Part shown: one piece after another, positions 8,425-17,044 of the stretch | Numbering within the stretch: position 1 is the stretch's first letter | Layout of the letters: each line of letters opens with the position of its first letter | NCBI GenBank assembly: GCA_025963675.1 | Contig: JAOQAJ010000323.1 | Location: forward strand, 1 to 36,460 | Length of the DNA: 36,460 bases | Direction of reading: 5' to 3' | Source of the DNA: Segetibacter sp. | GTDB taxonomy: Bacteria > Bacteroidota > Bacteroidia > Chitinophagales > Chitinophagaceae | Translations under genes and position numbers: made by a program | The notes under the pieces: model-generated | What the model saw: the letters and a program-made list of their open reading frames with translations, nothing else | Databases searched by the model: none | Told to the model about the DNA's origin: nothing

Positions 8425-9345
8425 ATGGCTTCAGACATATCAAGAAGAAAATTTATAACTAATGTAAGCTTAGCTGCAGGCGGCGTGTCTGTCTCTTCAT
8501 TTTTGCCCACACTCTCGGCTGGCGTGAATATAGTTCCTGATTTGATCCTTGGTTATTCTGCCATCACCTGGTCAGGAAATGATGTACAAGCTATGAAGGA
8601 TATTTCAATTCTGGGTTTTAAAGGCATACAACTTCGATCTACAATTCTTAAAGAGTATGGCACAAAACCTGAAGAAATTGCGGCTTTATTGGTACAGTAT
8701 AAATTAGCCCTGCCTATGTTTTCGAGTGGTAATGCTAACATAAATACAGGTAATGATCAAGCTGTAATTGAGACACACGTCACCAACGCGAAATTTGTAA
8801 AAGCACTAGGTGGTCGAAATATGCAGGTGACAAATTCTTCGAGACCAAAAGAAGGTAGCCCCACAACAGAAGACCTGGTGAAGTATGGAAAGTTAATTAA
8901 CGAAATAGGCAAGCGTACCCTTGACCTTGGAGTACAAACTAATTATCATAATCACATGGGTCAATTAGGCCAAACACCTGAAGAGGTTAAAATCATTCTC
9001 GAAAACTGTGATGATAAAAACGTAAAGTTTCTTTTAGACATAGCTCATTATTTTCAAGGTGGAGGCGATCCGGTCACTGCTTTAAATACATATAAAAACA
9101 GGATACATAATTTGCATTTAAAAGATGTGAAGCCCAATCCTTCCGGCGATGCAAAGGCGTACACGTTTGTAGAACTAGGCCAGGGTAACATTAATTTACC
9201 GGCCTTTTTTAACGCGCTTGATAAAATTAAATTTAAAGGTTGGGGAATAGTTGAATTAGATGCAGTTCCTGATAAAGCGAAAACACCATTACAATGCGGA
9301 AGCATAACCAAAACCTACCTCCAGTCTCTCAACATTAAAGTATAA
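8425..9345 (+). CDS. Tat-exported sugar phosphate isomerase/epimerase-like TIM-barrel protein
   Basis: A 306-aa protein of the xylose-isomerase-like TIM-barrel superfamily (AP endonuclease family 2). The N-terminus carries a twin-arginine signal (SRRKFITNVSLAAGG followed by a hydrophobic stretch), so it is probably exported folded to the periplasm. Metal-site residues typical of the fold are visible: H175/H177 in NYHNHMG, D205 and H208 in LLDIAHY, H231 in HNLHLKD and E277 in GIVELD. Related exported proteins in Bacteroidota are annotated as sugar phosphate isomerase/epimerase, often with sugar or inositol catabolism genes. The substrate cannot be read from sequence, and a phosphorylated substrate would be unexpected outside the cytoplasm. 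Monocistronic, with a terminator at 9370-9396. Confidence 0.88.
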   Translation: MASDISRRKFITNVSLAAGGVSVSSFLPTLSAGVNIVPDLILGYSAITWSGNDVQAMKDISILGFKGIQLRSTILKEYGTKPEEIAALLVQYKLALPMFSSGNANINTGNDQAVIETHVTNAKFVKALGGRNMQVTNSSRPKEGSPTTEDLVKYGKLINEIGKRTLDLGVQTNYHNHMGQLGQTPEEVKIILENCDDKNVKFLLDIAHYFQGGGDPVTALNTYKNRIHNLHLKDVKPNPSGDAKAYTFVELGQGNINLPAFFNALDKIKFKGWGIVELDAVPDKAKTPLQCGSITKTYLQSLNIKV

Positions 9346-9369
9346 CAATAGCATAAAATCTATGTGTTC

Positions 9370-9396
9370 GGCCTGGTCACCCGATCGGGCCTTTTT
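9370..9396 (+). terminator. Intrinsic terminator after the isomerase/epimerase gene
   Basis: 9-bp stem GGCCTGGTC / GATCGGGCC (two G-U pairs) with an ACCC loop, followed by five T, 24 bp after the stop codon. The rest of the spacer to 9722 (about 325 bp) holds no recognised gene or repeat. Confidence 0.85.
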
Positions 9397-9722
9397 GTTC
9401 TAAAACTCTTAGGAAAAAGCTACAAGAAAAGACTAAGCACTTGTAGCGGTCAGTCTATATATTTTCGTTCCTCCCTTTACAATATTTTTCGCAAGCCATA
9501 AAAAATTGTAGTCATTCGGTTTAAATGTTTAATTCAATTTATTTCTTTCAAACAATAACTTCTACAAATAAACGTCAATTGACTAAGGCTTATTTTTTGC
9601 ATAAACCACTAAGCATGAAGAACGTGCGGCAAGTCCTACAATAAAAATATAACCACACTTAATTGTTATTGGAGGCGCTGTATTTCTTTCGGTAATTGAT
9701 TTTGATAAAGAATTAATAATTG

Positions 9723-10460
9723 ATGATGACTTTTTTACCTGGAAAAACTATTCTTGCCATTGTTTTTATCGTTTGCTCTTTTACTTATCCAAAAAGTACA
9801 TCGGCTCAGAATTTACCGATTGAACAGCAGAAGTTCATTTATTTTCCTCACCCGATGAATTCTAAATGGACCACTTCAATCGGCGTCACTGCAACCACTC
9901 TTCCATACGATATAACTGAGGAATTACATTACCGCGTTCCTGCCGGTGATTTTCATGTTATAAGAAAAGTTGGTAAAAAAGTAAATCTCGATGGAAGACT
10001 GTCTGTTCAAATTCTTCAAAACCTGGCAACCGTCGGCGTCCGGTGGACAACGGAACTGAATAACAGGATTTCAATTGGCGCGGGAGATGAAATAGGTTAC
10101 TGGTTTGGTTTTGTAAACTTTGCAGGATTTAAATCAAGAGGTAGTGGTTGGCAGAATTATCCTAACGTAGCCATCGGGTATCGGTTTAATAAACAGGTTT
10201 TGCTTTCATTAAGGGCTGACGCGATAATGAATTTCAATGTAAGAACTTTTGCAGGTAAAGAGCGGGTAACAACAGATTACAGGGTATTTAGTGGTTCATC
10301 TTACACAATTGCCCTTGAACAGCCATTTTACGGTAAAAGAAATCTCACACTTGGCTTTCGCGCACTATATACAGATTTCTTCTGGCAGACATGGCCGGCA
10401 TTTGAAAGCTTTGACCGAAATATATTTTTTCCTCAACTAATAATTGGTCTCATCTTATGA
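9723..10460 (+). CDS. Outer-membrane beta-barrel protein, function unknown
   Basis: A 245-aa exported protein with a signal peptide (hydrophobic core AIVFIVCSFTY, cleavage after SAQ). The mature part has alternating hydrophobic/aromatic strands (WTTSIGVTATTLPYDI, RISIGAGDEIGYWFGFVNF, LLSLRADAIMNFNV, LTLGFRALYTDFFWQTW) and ends in a hydrophobic strand (FFPQLIIGLIL), as in small outer-membrane barrels. No family was recognised with certainty. The first of two adjacent ATG codons was used; a TTG just upstream is also in frame. Its stop overlaps the start of the next gene by 4 bp (ATGA), so the two are translationally coupled in an operon with the glycerophosphodiesterase lipoprotein and a second barrel. 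Confidence 0.75.
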   Translation: MMTFLPGKTILAIVFIVCSFTYPKSTSAQNLPIEQQKFIYFPHPMNSKWTTSIGVTATTLPYDITEELHYRVPAGDFHVIRKVGKKVNLDGRLSVQILQNLATVGVRWTTELNNRISIGAGDEIGYWFGFVNFAGFKSRGSGWQNYPNVAIGYRFNKQVLLSLRADAIMNFNVRTFAGKERVTTDYRVFSGSSYTIALEQPFYGKRNLTLGFRALYTDFFWQTWPAFESFDRNIFFPQLIIGLIL

Positions 10461-11725
10461 TAAAACACTGGTGTATTGCAATACTTTGCATAGTTACCTT
10501 TTCATGTAAAAAACACTATGAGGCTCCGGTGCCGGAAACTAAATGGAATTTGTTTGATTCACCCGCATCAACTTCTTTAACCAACGAAACTCGAAATAAA
10601 TTAGAAGGTGTTTACTCTGTTTCAGAAGGGGCAGATGTATTTGGAGCATCTGCTGCCCTTAAATGGAGTTACACCGTAAATGGCAGCGATACAACATACC
10701 AGCTTTCTATGTTCTGCGAAAGGCAGGTGGTTTATGTTATATGTGAAGGCAAAAGATTAGACAGCTCGATATTATTAAACGGTTATTGGCGAAATGTGGT
10801 AAATACGGAAACGGGTATTGCCAGGTTCACAATTTCTAAAAATACAGGAGGAGGCTATTTGCTTGATTCCTCCACGCTCAATGCGGTACCTGGTACCATA
10901 ATAACCGGCCTGTACGGAACTGCACAAGATACTACCAGGATAGTTCGAATGCAATATAATCGTCCTTTATACAAAGCGACTCCGCTTGAAATAGTGGCTC
11001 ATCGGGGAGGTGGACGAACATCAGACTTATTGCCGGCGTCAGAAAACACTGCTGAAATAATCAAATTGGCATCAAGCTTTGGAGCAACAGGCATTGAGAT
11101 CGATGTAAGATTAACAAAAGATGGAGTTCCTGTTTTGTTTCACGATGAAACAATTAATGAAAGATTGATTCAAAGAAATGGGATGATTGGGCCAATAGAG
11201 AATTACACTTATGCTCAATTAAATTCCCTGGTTCGTTTGATTAAAGGAGAGCGCATTCCAACTTTAAGGGAGGCTTTAGATGTAGTCGTTTATAAAACTC
11301 CATTAAAGTATGTCTGGCTCGATACGAAGTTTAAAGGATCGATACAAAAGGAGCGTGACATCCAGGTGGAATACCAGCAGAAAGCCGCAGCTATTGGTCG
11401 TGAGCTCAACATTACCATAGGTATCCCTGACCAGGGAGTCTTAGATAATTTTGTGAAGCTTAAAGATTACAGGAATATTCCATCCGTGGTCGAATTAACC
11501 CCGCAGGATGTAACCAATACTAATGCACAAATCTGGGCGCCCAGGTGGACGCTCGGATTGCAAAATGAGGAAGTTGACAAGATGCATTCAGCAGGAAGAA
11601 AGGCCTACGTGTGGACCCTCGATGTACCCGAAAACATAAGTAAGTATTTTGCCCAGGGTAAATTCGACGGCATATTAACCAATTATCCTTCATCAGTCGC
11701 CTATTATTACTATGCAAAAAAATAA
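10457..11725 (+). CDS. Glycerophosphodiester phosphodiesterase-family lipoprotein
   Basis: A 422-aa lipoprotein: N-terminal hydrophobic segment and lipobox FSC (Cys17) followed by KK. Residues about 178-420 form a GDPD TIM barrel, with H182 and R183 in VAHRGGG, E214 and D216 in GIEIDVRL, and H229/D230/E231 in FHDE, the usual catalytic and metal-binding set. The family hydrolyses glycerophosphodiesters to glycerol 3-phosphate and an alcohol. The region about 30-165 is a separate beta-rich domain (EGVYSVSEGADVFGASAALK and onward) that I do not recognise; it may bind lipid or surface ligands. Overlaps the preceding gene by 4 bp and the following one by 14 bp, so the three are one operon. Likely surface or periplasmic phosphodiester scavenging; some family members act on sugars or lipids instead. 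Confidence 0.88.
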   Translation: MIKHWCIAILCIVTFSCKKHYEAPVPETKWNLFDSPASTSLTNETRNKLEGVYSVSEGADVFGASAALKWSYTVNGSDTTYQLSMFCERQVVYVICEGKRLDSSILLNGYWRNVVNTETGIARFTISKNTGGGYLLDSSTLNAVPGTIITGLYGTAQDTTRIVRMQYNRPLYKATPLEIVAHRGGGRTSDLLPASENTAEIIKLASSFGATGIEIDVRLTKDGVPVLFHDETINERLIQRNGMIGPIENYTYAQLNSLVRLIKGERIPTLREALDVVVYKTPLKYVWLDTKFKGSIQKERDIQVEYQQKAAAIGRELNITIGIPDQGVLDNFVKLKDYRNIPSVVELTPQDVTNTNAQIWAPRWTLGLQNEEVDKMHSAGRKAYVWTLDVPENISKYFAQGKFDGILTNYPSSVAYYYYAKK

Positions 11726-12326
11726 GAGGGTTGTCCTTTATTTTGTAATGTTTTTAACTTGCTTTAAGGCTATCGGCCAGGAAGAAGAATTAACTTCACG
11801 ACCAGTAAGGGATAAAAAATACACTTTGATTTTATACCTGAGTGGAGGATACGGTTATTTCCCTTCTAACAAAGGAGCACCTGCATTTCTAAAGCCAGAA
11901 CTAACAAGAACTAATCCGGTTACAACTGCCCGTATCATGTGGCATCCTGATCATAGGTTAAAGGTTGGCTTTGAAAGTGGCTTTATGACTTTTTACTCTT
12001 ATAAGCTTACAGACGCGGATGGAAAAAAAGGCGAAGTTTCAGTTGACGCCATCCCTTTGTTGCTTGAGTTTTCGGTTTCAGTTAAAAAACACTTTAATGT
12101 CTTTGCCGGTCCCGGGTTTTATATCTTAAAAACTAATTTGGATTATGCCGGTAAAACTACCTCTCAGAAAGTCAGTACCGGTTGGATGGCAGCGGCCGCC
12201 TATACGACGCCAGTCACAAAATCGATAGCACTAGGTGCAGAGGCAAAGTGGTTATATGCAGCCGAAACGATAAGAGGATCTTTTGGTTTGCAAGTACAGG
12301 CTTCGTGGAGGTTTTTAAAATGGTAG
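11712..12326 (+). CDS. Outer-membrane beta-barrel protein, function unknown
   Basis: A 204-aa exported protein: signal peptide MQKNKRVVLYFVMFLTCFKA ending near AIGQ, then about eight amphipathic strands (YTLILYLSGGYGYF, RLKVGFESGFMTFYSYKL, HFNVFAGPGFYILKTNL, SIALGAEAKWLYAA) and a C-terminal strand GLQVQASWRFLKW ending in an aromatic residue, as for OmpA/OmpW-size barrels. Specific family not recognised. Its start lies inside the end of the glycerophosphodiesterase gene (14-bp overlap), indicating coupled expression; the two barrels bracketing the lipoprotein gene may form its outer-membrane partners (inference). Confidence 0.75.
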   Translation: MQKNKRVVLYFVMFLTCFKAIGQEEELTSRPVRDKKYTLILYLSGGYGYFPSNKGAPAFLKPELTRTNPVTTARIMWHPDHRLKVGFESGFMTFYSYKLTDADGKKGEVSVDAIPLLLEFSVSVKKHFNVFAGPGFYILKTNLDYAGKTTSQKVSTGWMAAAAYTTPVTKSIALGAEAKWLYAAETIRGSFGLQVQASWRFLKW

Positions 12327-12426
12327 GCTGCTCTCTTATTACATTTTAAACTTGTCTTGATATGATTTGATGAACCCGCAAACGTGAGTACAGGCAATCG
12401 CAATCGGGGAAGTTTCACCTAACCCA

Positions 12427-12433
12427 TATTTTG
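12427..12433 (+). promoter_or_regulatory. Possible -7 box abutting the metallophosphoesterase start
   Basis: TATTTTG followed by C and then the ATG. It resembles TAnnTTTG with one base fewer. No good -33 TTG at the usual distance. If used, the transcript would begin within the coding start, so this is tentative. Confidence 0.3.
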
Positions 12434-12434
12434 C

Positions 12435-13421
12435 ATGTTCATAAAGAATTTTTTATTTATACTCTTTGGCTTTTTTGCCCTGATATCTAGCGGTCAGACC
12501 GTAGATACTACTTCTATTCCCGGCAAAGAAATGGTTTTCGCAAGCGACACGCAGGCCCCAATGTGGGTTGAGACACTGGTATTAAAATCAAATCGTAATC
12601 GACTTGCTACTAAAAGCATTTTCGACAACATTCTTAACCGTAATCCTGCAGGTGTTTATCTGTTAGGCGATGTGGTGGCTTTGGGCTCCAGTACCAGGCA
12701 ATGGAAGGCAATGGATGCTTACCTCAAAAGGTTACGAAGTAAAGGTATAAAGGTAAATGCCGCGCTCGGCAATCATGAAGTAATGGGTCAACCTGCAAAA
12801 GGACAAAGGAAATTCCAGGTAAGATTTCCAAAACACGTTAAAACCGGTTCACTTGATATTACGGATTCTGTTGCTGTTATTCTTCTTAACTCCAACTTTG
12901 GCTCTCTTTCTTCTTCAGAAGATACTGCTCAAATAAACTGGTATAAACGAACATTAAACGAGTTAGATGCTGATTCCTCGGTTCTATTTATTATTACCGG
13001 TTGTCATCATTCTCCATATACAAACAGTAAAATTGTTGGTTCCTCTATTTCGGTCAGAAAAAATTTTGTTCCTTACTTCCTTCAATCTCCAAAAAGCCGG
13101 TTGTTTTTATCAGGGCACAGCCACAACTTCGAGCATTTTCAGCAGCAGGGTAAAAACTTTTTTGTAATTGGCGGAGGCGGAGGTTTGCACCAGCCGCTAA
13201 AAAAGGGCGAAGGTTTGTTAACCGACCTTGCCATCCAATACAAGCCCATGTTTCACTACCTGGCAATCCAGCGCCACAGCGATCGTTTAGTGCTAACGTC
13301 CATGAGATTGAAATCAGACTTTAGTGGCTTCGAGCAAGGGGCAAAATTTGAGATAGGGCCCTTAACCAGCAATTATTCAACTATCACAAATACTCCTGAA
13401 AAGAGCCCAGGTAAACATTAG
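12435..13421 (+). CDS. Exported metallophosphoesterase
   Basis: A 328-aa calcineurin-like phosphoesterase with a signal peptide (FLFILFGFFALISSGQ). Two-metal site motifs in order: D38 in FASDTQ, D79 in LLGDVV, N113-H114-E115 in LGNHE, H191/H192 in GCHHSPY, H228 and H230 in SGHSHNFE. The first motif is DxQ where the family usually has DxH, a variant seen in some subfamilies, so activity is still likely. The extra domain after residue about 265 is short. It lies 108 bp after the barrel gene and may be a separate transcript. Substrate unknown; phosphomonoester or diester hydrolysis in the periplasm is the family expectation and would fit with the glycerophosphodiesterase upstream. Confidence 0.87.
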   Translation: MFIKNFLFILFGFFALISSGQTVDTTSIPGKEMVFASDTQAPMWVETLVLKSNRNRLATKSIFDNILNRNPAGVYLLGDVVALGSSTRQWKAMDAYLKRLRSKGIKVNAALGNHEVMGQPAKGQRKFQVRFPKHVKTGSLDITDSVAVILLNSNFGSLSSSEDTAQINWYKRTLNELDADSSVLFIITGCHHSPYTNSKIVGSSISVRKNFVPYFLQSPKSRLFLSGHSHNFEHFQQQGKNFFVIGGGGGLHQPLKKGEGLLTDLAIQYKPMFHYLAIQRHSDRLVLTSMRLKSDFSGFEQGAKFEIGPLTSNYSTITNTPEKSPGKH

Positions 13422-13461
13422 TGATTTATGGTTACAAACAGTTGTTGTAAGGGTTGCATTC

Positions 13462-13497
13462 TTGCGTCGCAGTCCGTTCATCTGCAGCACTACTATT
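13462..13497 (+). repeat. Dispersed intergenic repeat, copy 1
   Basis: TTGCGTCGCA, 3 nt, CGTTCATC, 7 nt, CTACTATT. The same words with identical spacing occur at 25983-26018, and the first two also at 31446-31466. This copy lies 40 bp after the metallophosphoesterase stop. The remaining spacer to 13769 is AT-rich with no gene recognised. Confidence 0.75.
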
Positions 13498-13769
13498 AAG
13501 CTTTGTTCACCTTTTGTTATAAATTGTTAGCGGCGGTCACCGCGAGTTTCAAAATTTTAGTATTTAATAATTATCTTGTACAAATCTTAGGATTACAAGA
13601 ACTTTTTTAGCAATTAATTCCCCCCAATTTTTAATCTGGCCTGTTATTTAATTAAAACAGTTTTAAGTTTTAAAATTTAAAACTATGTCACAAAGAATAG
13701 ACTTTTCTGAGGAATAGAGCCGTGTAGGCTTCAATTGTCTTTAACAACCAAATCTCTTATATTGATTTT

Positions 13770-14429
13770 ATGAATAGAACTCTATTACTCATCATCGTCA
13801 TTGCAACAATTGTGTCTTGTGCGCCAACACGATTTGTAAAGCCTTTAGCGAAAAAACAGCAGGCAGTAAACCTTTCTGTAGGTGGTGCGCTTATTAGCTA
13901 TAGCAAACTTACTATCCCGATGCCGTTTGTAACAGCAACGTACGGCTATGGTATCGACAGCACACTAACAGGCTTTGGCTCCTTAAATCTAACTTCCCTT
14001 GCTTACGGTAATGCTCAAATTGAGCTTGGGGTTACAAAGCAAATTGTGCAGCAAAAAGGCCGTTGGCCCGGCATCAGCATTAACCCCGTTGCAAACATCA
14101 TTTACAGAAAAGATGCTTCAAAGCTTTATCCCGAAATTGACATTAACGCCTTTTGGGATTATAACAATAAAAGAAACTTTTTTTATGTAGGTGTTGCTAA
14201 CTGGTTTGAGCTCTCAGGAAAAAGAGCTTACGATCAAAAGCAGGAACATCGTTGGCTTTTCAATCCAATGATCGGCCAAACATTTGTGCAAAAAAAATGG
14301 AATTATAATATTGAATTGAAAGCAATTGCTCCCAATATTGCCAATAACACAAGCACCGTTGATTATAAAACTCCCTTTGGATCTCATGGAGCATTTGGAA
14401 TTTATTTAGGTTGTACAAGAAAATTTTAG
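13770..14429 (+). CDS. Lipoprotein, probable beta-barrel, function unknown
   Basis: A 219-aa protein with a lipoprotein signal (LLLIIVIATIVSC, lipid Cys at about 17). The mature part is rich in alternating strands (AVNLSVGGALISYSKL, FVTATYGYGIDSTLTGFGSL, NFFYVGVANWFEL) and ends with GAFGIYLGCTRKF, suggesting a barrel or beta-sandwich. I do not recognise a named family. It is separated by only 3 bp from the following alpha/beta-hydrolase lipoprotein gene, so the two are almost certainly co-transcribed and probably co-localised in the envelope. Confidence 0.72.
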   Translation: MNRTLLLIIVIATIVSCAPTRFVKPLAKKQQAVNLSVGGALISYSKLTIPMPFVTATYGYGIDSTLTGFGSLNLTSLAYGNAQIELGVTKQIVQQKGRWPGISINPVANIIYRKDASKLYPEIDINAFWDYNNKRNFFYVGVANWFELSGKRAYDQKQEHRWLFNPMIGQTFVQKKWNYNIELKAIAPNIANNTSTVDYKTPFGSHGAFGIYLGCTRKF

Positions 14430-14432
14430 CAG

Positions 14433-15344
14433 ATGAGAAAAAAGACTTCAATTTTATCAATAATTGTAATAGCAGTTTCTTTAACGGGTTGTCTTCGCCT
14501 CGATGATAATCTGTTTAACGCTAACGAGCATAAAATAGATAAATACGAACTGAGTAATTATAAGGGTGAGGTGGACTTTATCCTTGATGCATCTTATAGT
14601 ATTCCGGCAAACCTCGTTTCACTTTTTACATTAAACTCTAAAGGAACTGATGAAGCAACAGCTACAAAAATTTATGCTGTCTACATTGGCGATACTACCC
14701 GTATTTCGACTGATACCGTTATCGTTTATTGCCATGGCAATAAGGACCATATGGATTTTTATTGGCCACGTGCCCAGCTTCTCGCTAATGCCATCAGTAA
14801 AAACCGTTACGGAGTCTTAATGATAGATTACAGAGGCTATGGATTATCGGAAGGCAAACCCTCTGAAAGTGGACTGTTTAATGATATAGATGCTGGGTTA
14901 CAATGGCTAAAGGCAAAAGGTCTTTCAAATGAAAGATTGGTCATATATGGGTTTAGCATGGGAAGCGTACCAGCCACAAAACTTACCGCAGAACCACGAA
15001 GCATGAGACCGTCAAAACTTATTCTGGAAGCGCCAATAGCTTCGTCAGAAGCAATGGTGCAGGATGCGTCAGCACTAGCCTTGCCGGGTTCCTTTTTTAC
15101 TGATTTGAAAATTAATAATGCCGATCTGATAAAAAAAGTGCAACAACCTTTCATGTGGATCCACGGAACTGCAGACGATTTTTTAAATGTAAAAACACAA
15201 GGTGAAGTCGTTTATATCAATTACGGTGGAGCATCCAAAGACAAGGAAGCGCACCTGGTAGGTGGTGCCGGCCATAGTAACGTACCGGTTTATTTTACAT
15301 TTCCCAGATACATCCAGGCCGTTGGCAATTTTATAAGAAAATAA
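14433..15344 (+). CDS. Alpha/beta-hydrolase lipoprotein
   Basis: A 303-aa lipoprotein (lipobox SLTGC) with a serine alpha/beta-hydrolase fold. Visible triad: nucleophile S175 in GFSMGS, acid D248 in HGTADDF, and H281 in GAGHSN. The oxyanion-hole strand reads VIVYCHGNKDH, and the DYRGYGLSEG stretch is typical of the BEM46/YqiA-like hydrolases. An esterase, lipase or peptidase role at the envelope is likely; the exact substrate is unknown. Its start is 3 bp after the preceding lipoprotein stop, so it is the second gene of a two-gene operon. No clear hairpin terminator after it; the 196-bp spacer downstream is AT-rich. Confidence 0.88.
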   Translation: MRKKTSILSIIVIAVSLTGCLRLDDNLFNANEHKIDKYELSNYKGEVDFILDASYSIPANLVSLFTLNSKGTDEATATKIYAVYIGDTTRISTDTVIVYCHGNKDHMDFYWPRAQLLANAISKNRYGVLMIDYRGYGLSEGKPSESGLFNDIDAGLQWLKAKGLSNERLVIYGFSMGSVPATKLTAEPRSMRPSKLILEAPIASSEAMVQDASALALPGSFFTDLKINNADLIKKVQQPFMWIHGTADDFLNVKTQGEVVYINYGGASKDKEAHLVGGAGHSNVPVYFTFPRYIQAVGNFIRK

Positions 15345-15540
15345 TTAGATCGTTTAAACTTTTCCCTATCATTTTGTCTTAAATAAAAAAAGGTAATCGA
15401 AGCAAAAAAGGTTTGACAAAATAAAGTGCTTTGCTAAAAACAACTTAATTTTATAAAAGCTGAAGCATCAGTTTTTCTCCCCTAAGCAATTATTAAGCAC
15501 AATTGATTATTGTCTCTTTATTTAATTCATTTAAAAATTC

Positions 15541-15870
15541 ATGATTATGAAAAAAATTTGGGTAGCCGCTTTTGTAATGCTTTTGTCACTTAATACTTTT
15601 AACGCCAGTGCAAAAGATAAAAATCCATTTGCCGCAAGTGTTGAAAATTTGACTACAGAGCAAAAAGAAGCACGTTATTTAGAAATGAAGCTACGTGTTG
15701 ACGAGATTAAAAATATGGACAAATCTTCTTTGACAAAAGAAGAGAGAAAGGAACTCCGAAATGAATTAAAAGACATGAACAAGGAGGCCAAAGCCCTTGG
15801 CAAAGGCGGCATTTACATTTCTACCGCCGGACTTATAATAATCATTTTATTGCTTATCATTTTGCTATAA
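15541..15870 (+). CDS. Small exported protein with C-terminal membrane anchor
   Basis: A 109-aa protein of unknown function. Three parts are visible: an N-terminal signal-like helix (MKKIWVAAFVMLLSLNTFNA), a highly charged helical middle (about residues 36-85, LTTEQKEARYLEMKLRVDEI and onward; likely coiled coil) and a very hydrophobic C-terminal segment starting at GIYISTAGLIIIILLLIILL. A second in-frame ATG two codons later (15547) would also fit the signal. Such small helical proteins with a GG-hydrophobic tail recur in Bacteroidota and are unnamed. It is followed by a strong terminator at 15935-15972, supporting expression as a single gene. Confidence 0.7.
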   Translation: MIMKKIWVAAFVMLLSLNTFNASAKDKNPFAASVENLTTEQKEARYLEMKLRVDEIKNMDKSSLTKEERKELRNELKDMNKEAKALGKGGIYISTAGLIIIILLLIILL

Positions 15871-15934
15871 ACCTTATAGCATTATGCTTCAGTTACAAGT
15901 TGCAGACAATTAAAAGTTTTTAGTATTAACTTTT

Positions 15935-15972
15935 AAAGAGGTTGTACCAATCAAATTGGACAGCCTCTTTTT
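15935..15972 (+). terminator. Intrinsic terminator after the small membrane protein gene
   Basis: Stem AAAGAGGTTGT with an inner ATTGG/CCAAT extension and a 3-nt CAA loop, closing with ACAGCCTCTTT, followed by T-rich sequence. About 65 bp after the stop codon. Confidence 0.88.
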
Positions 15973-16089
15973 ATTTTACAATCCCCTGCTTCAAATCAAT
16001 AAATAGAATGGAATGAACGTTATTGATGAAAGATCAATTTTTCTGTTTGCGATAAAACTTGCCTGATTTTTGATATTTCAAAAACACCT

Positions 16090-16983
16090 ATGCTTAAACG
16101 ACTTTCATTCTTCATATTGTTCCTCGTTCTATCGATGTTTTCTTACGGTCAGGCCTTTTTTTATGACGATAAATATTACGATGCCGACATCTTATGGGAA
16201 GGGGGAATCTCTTTTGGATTAATGAATGGTATAACCGACGTAAGTGAAAACAAAGGCAAGGGCTTCTCACCAGGCTATTATCATTTAAATGCGTCGAAAT
16301 CCAACTTCAGCGCCCATTTCGGCATTCTTTACAAAGGCACTTTCGAGGGCAGGATCCAACTTACGAAAGGAACGATCGCCGGAGATGACGCAAACAGTAA
16401 CAGCGCCTATGTGAGGTCAAGAAATTTGAATTATAAGAGCAAAATTTTTGAAGCTGCCTTCGTCGGTGCATTTCACCCATTGATGCTTCGAAATACTGAA
16501 ACGCTTCCTCTACTTTCTCCCTATGTAATGGCCGGTTTAGGCATTTTTTCTTTTTTTCCTCAAACACTTTACGAGGGACAATGGGTGCCGCTTCGCCGAA
16601 TGAATACAGAAGGCCAGACCAGCGAGGAGTACCCGGCGAGAAAACAATATAGCTTGCGGGCATTATCGATCCCTTTAGGAATAGGCGTAAAATATGAGTA
16701 CAACGCAAAATTTAACCTTCGCCTCGAAGCATTGGGGCGTTTTACCACCAGTGACTATCTCGACGATGTTAGCACCACTTATGTTGACCGTGCAATTTTT
16801 CCAACTGAAACCCAGAAACTGCTATCTCACCGATATGAAGAGCTAGATCCCAATGTCGATCGTACCGGTTGGGCAAGAGGCAATTCAAACAACAAGGATA
16901 AATTTTTTACAATCAACCTAAGCGTTGGATATGTATTGGGCAGAAAGAAAATCCCCATCAATTATAACCCGGATAATAAATAA
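16090..16983 (+). CDS. Outer-membrane beta-barrel protein (DUF6089-like)
   Basis: A 297-aa exported protein: signal peptide FFILFLVLSMFSYGQ, then a barrel beginning with DILWEGGISFGLMNGITDV, which resembles the opening of DUF6089-type Bacteroidota barrels. Further strands: FSAHFGILYKGTFEGRIQL, LLSPYVMAGLGIFSFFP, LSIPLGIGVKYEYNAKFNLR, FFTINLSVGYVLG. The loop with YEGQWVPL and the long C-terminal loop (THRYEELDPNVD-like segment near residue 255) match how this group is usually built. Function unknown; possibly a receptor or structural porin. It converges on the PIG-L gene (-), with only 61 bp between stops and no clear hairpin. Confidence 0.78.
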   Translation: MLKRLSFFILFLVLSMFSYGQAFFYDDKYYDADILWEGGISFGLMNGITDVSENKGKGFSPGYYHLNASKSNFSAHFGILYKGTFEGRIQLTKGTIAGDDANSNSAYVRSRNLNYKSKIFEAAFVGAFHPLMLRNTETLPLLSPYVMAGLGIFSFFPQTLYEGQWVPLRRMNTEGQTSEEYPARKQYSLRALSIPLGIGVKYEYNAKFNLRLEALGRFTTSDYLDDVSTTYVDRAIFPTETQKLLSHRYEELDPNVDRTGWARGNSNNKDKFFTINLSVGYVLGRKKIPINYNPDNK

Positions 16984-17044
16984 AGGATGCATTCTCTTTA
17001 TTAAATTTTATAAATGAAGATCTGCAGCCACTGTTTAAATTCGA

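Noticed and set aside
12435-13421. Metallophosphoesterase read as inactive because its first motif is DTQ rather than DxH.
   Set aside because: DxQ occurs in some active subfamilies and all other metal ligands are present, so no inactivation claim is made.
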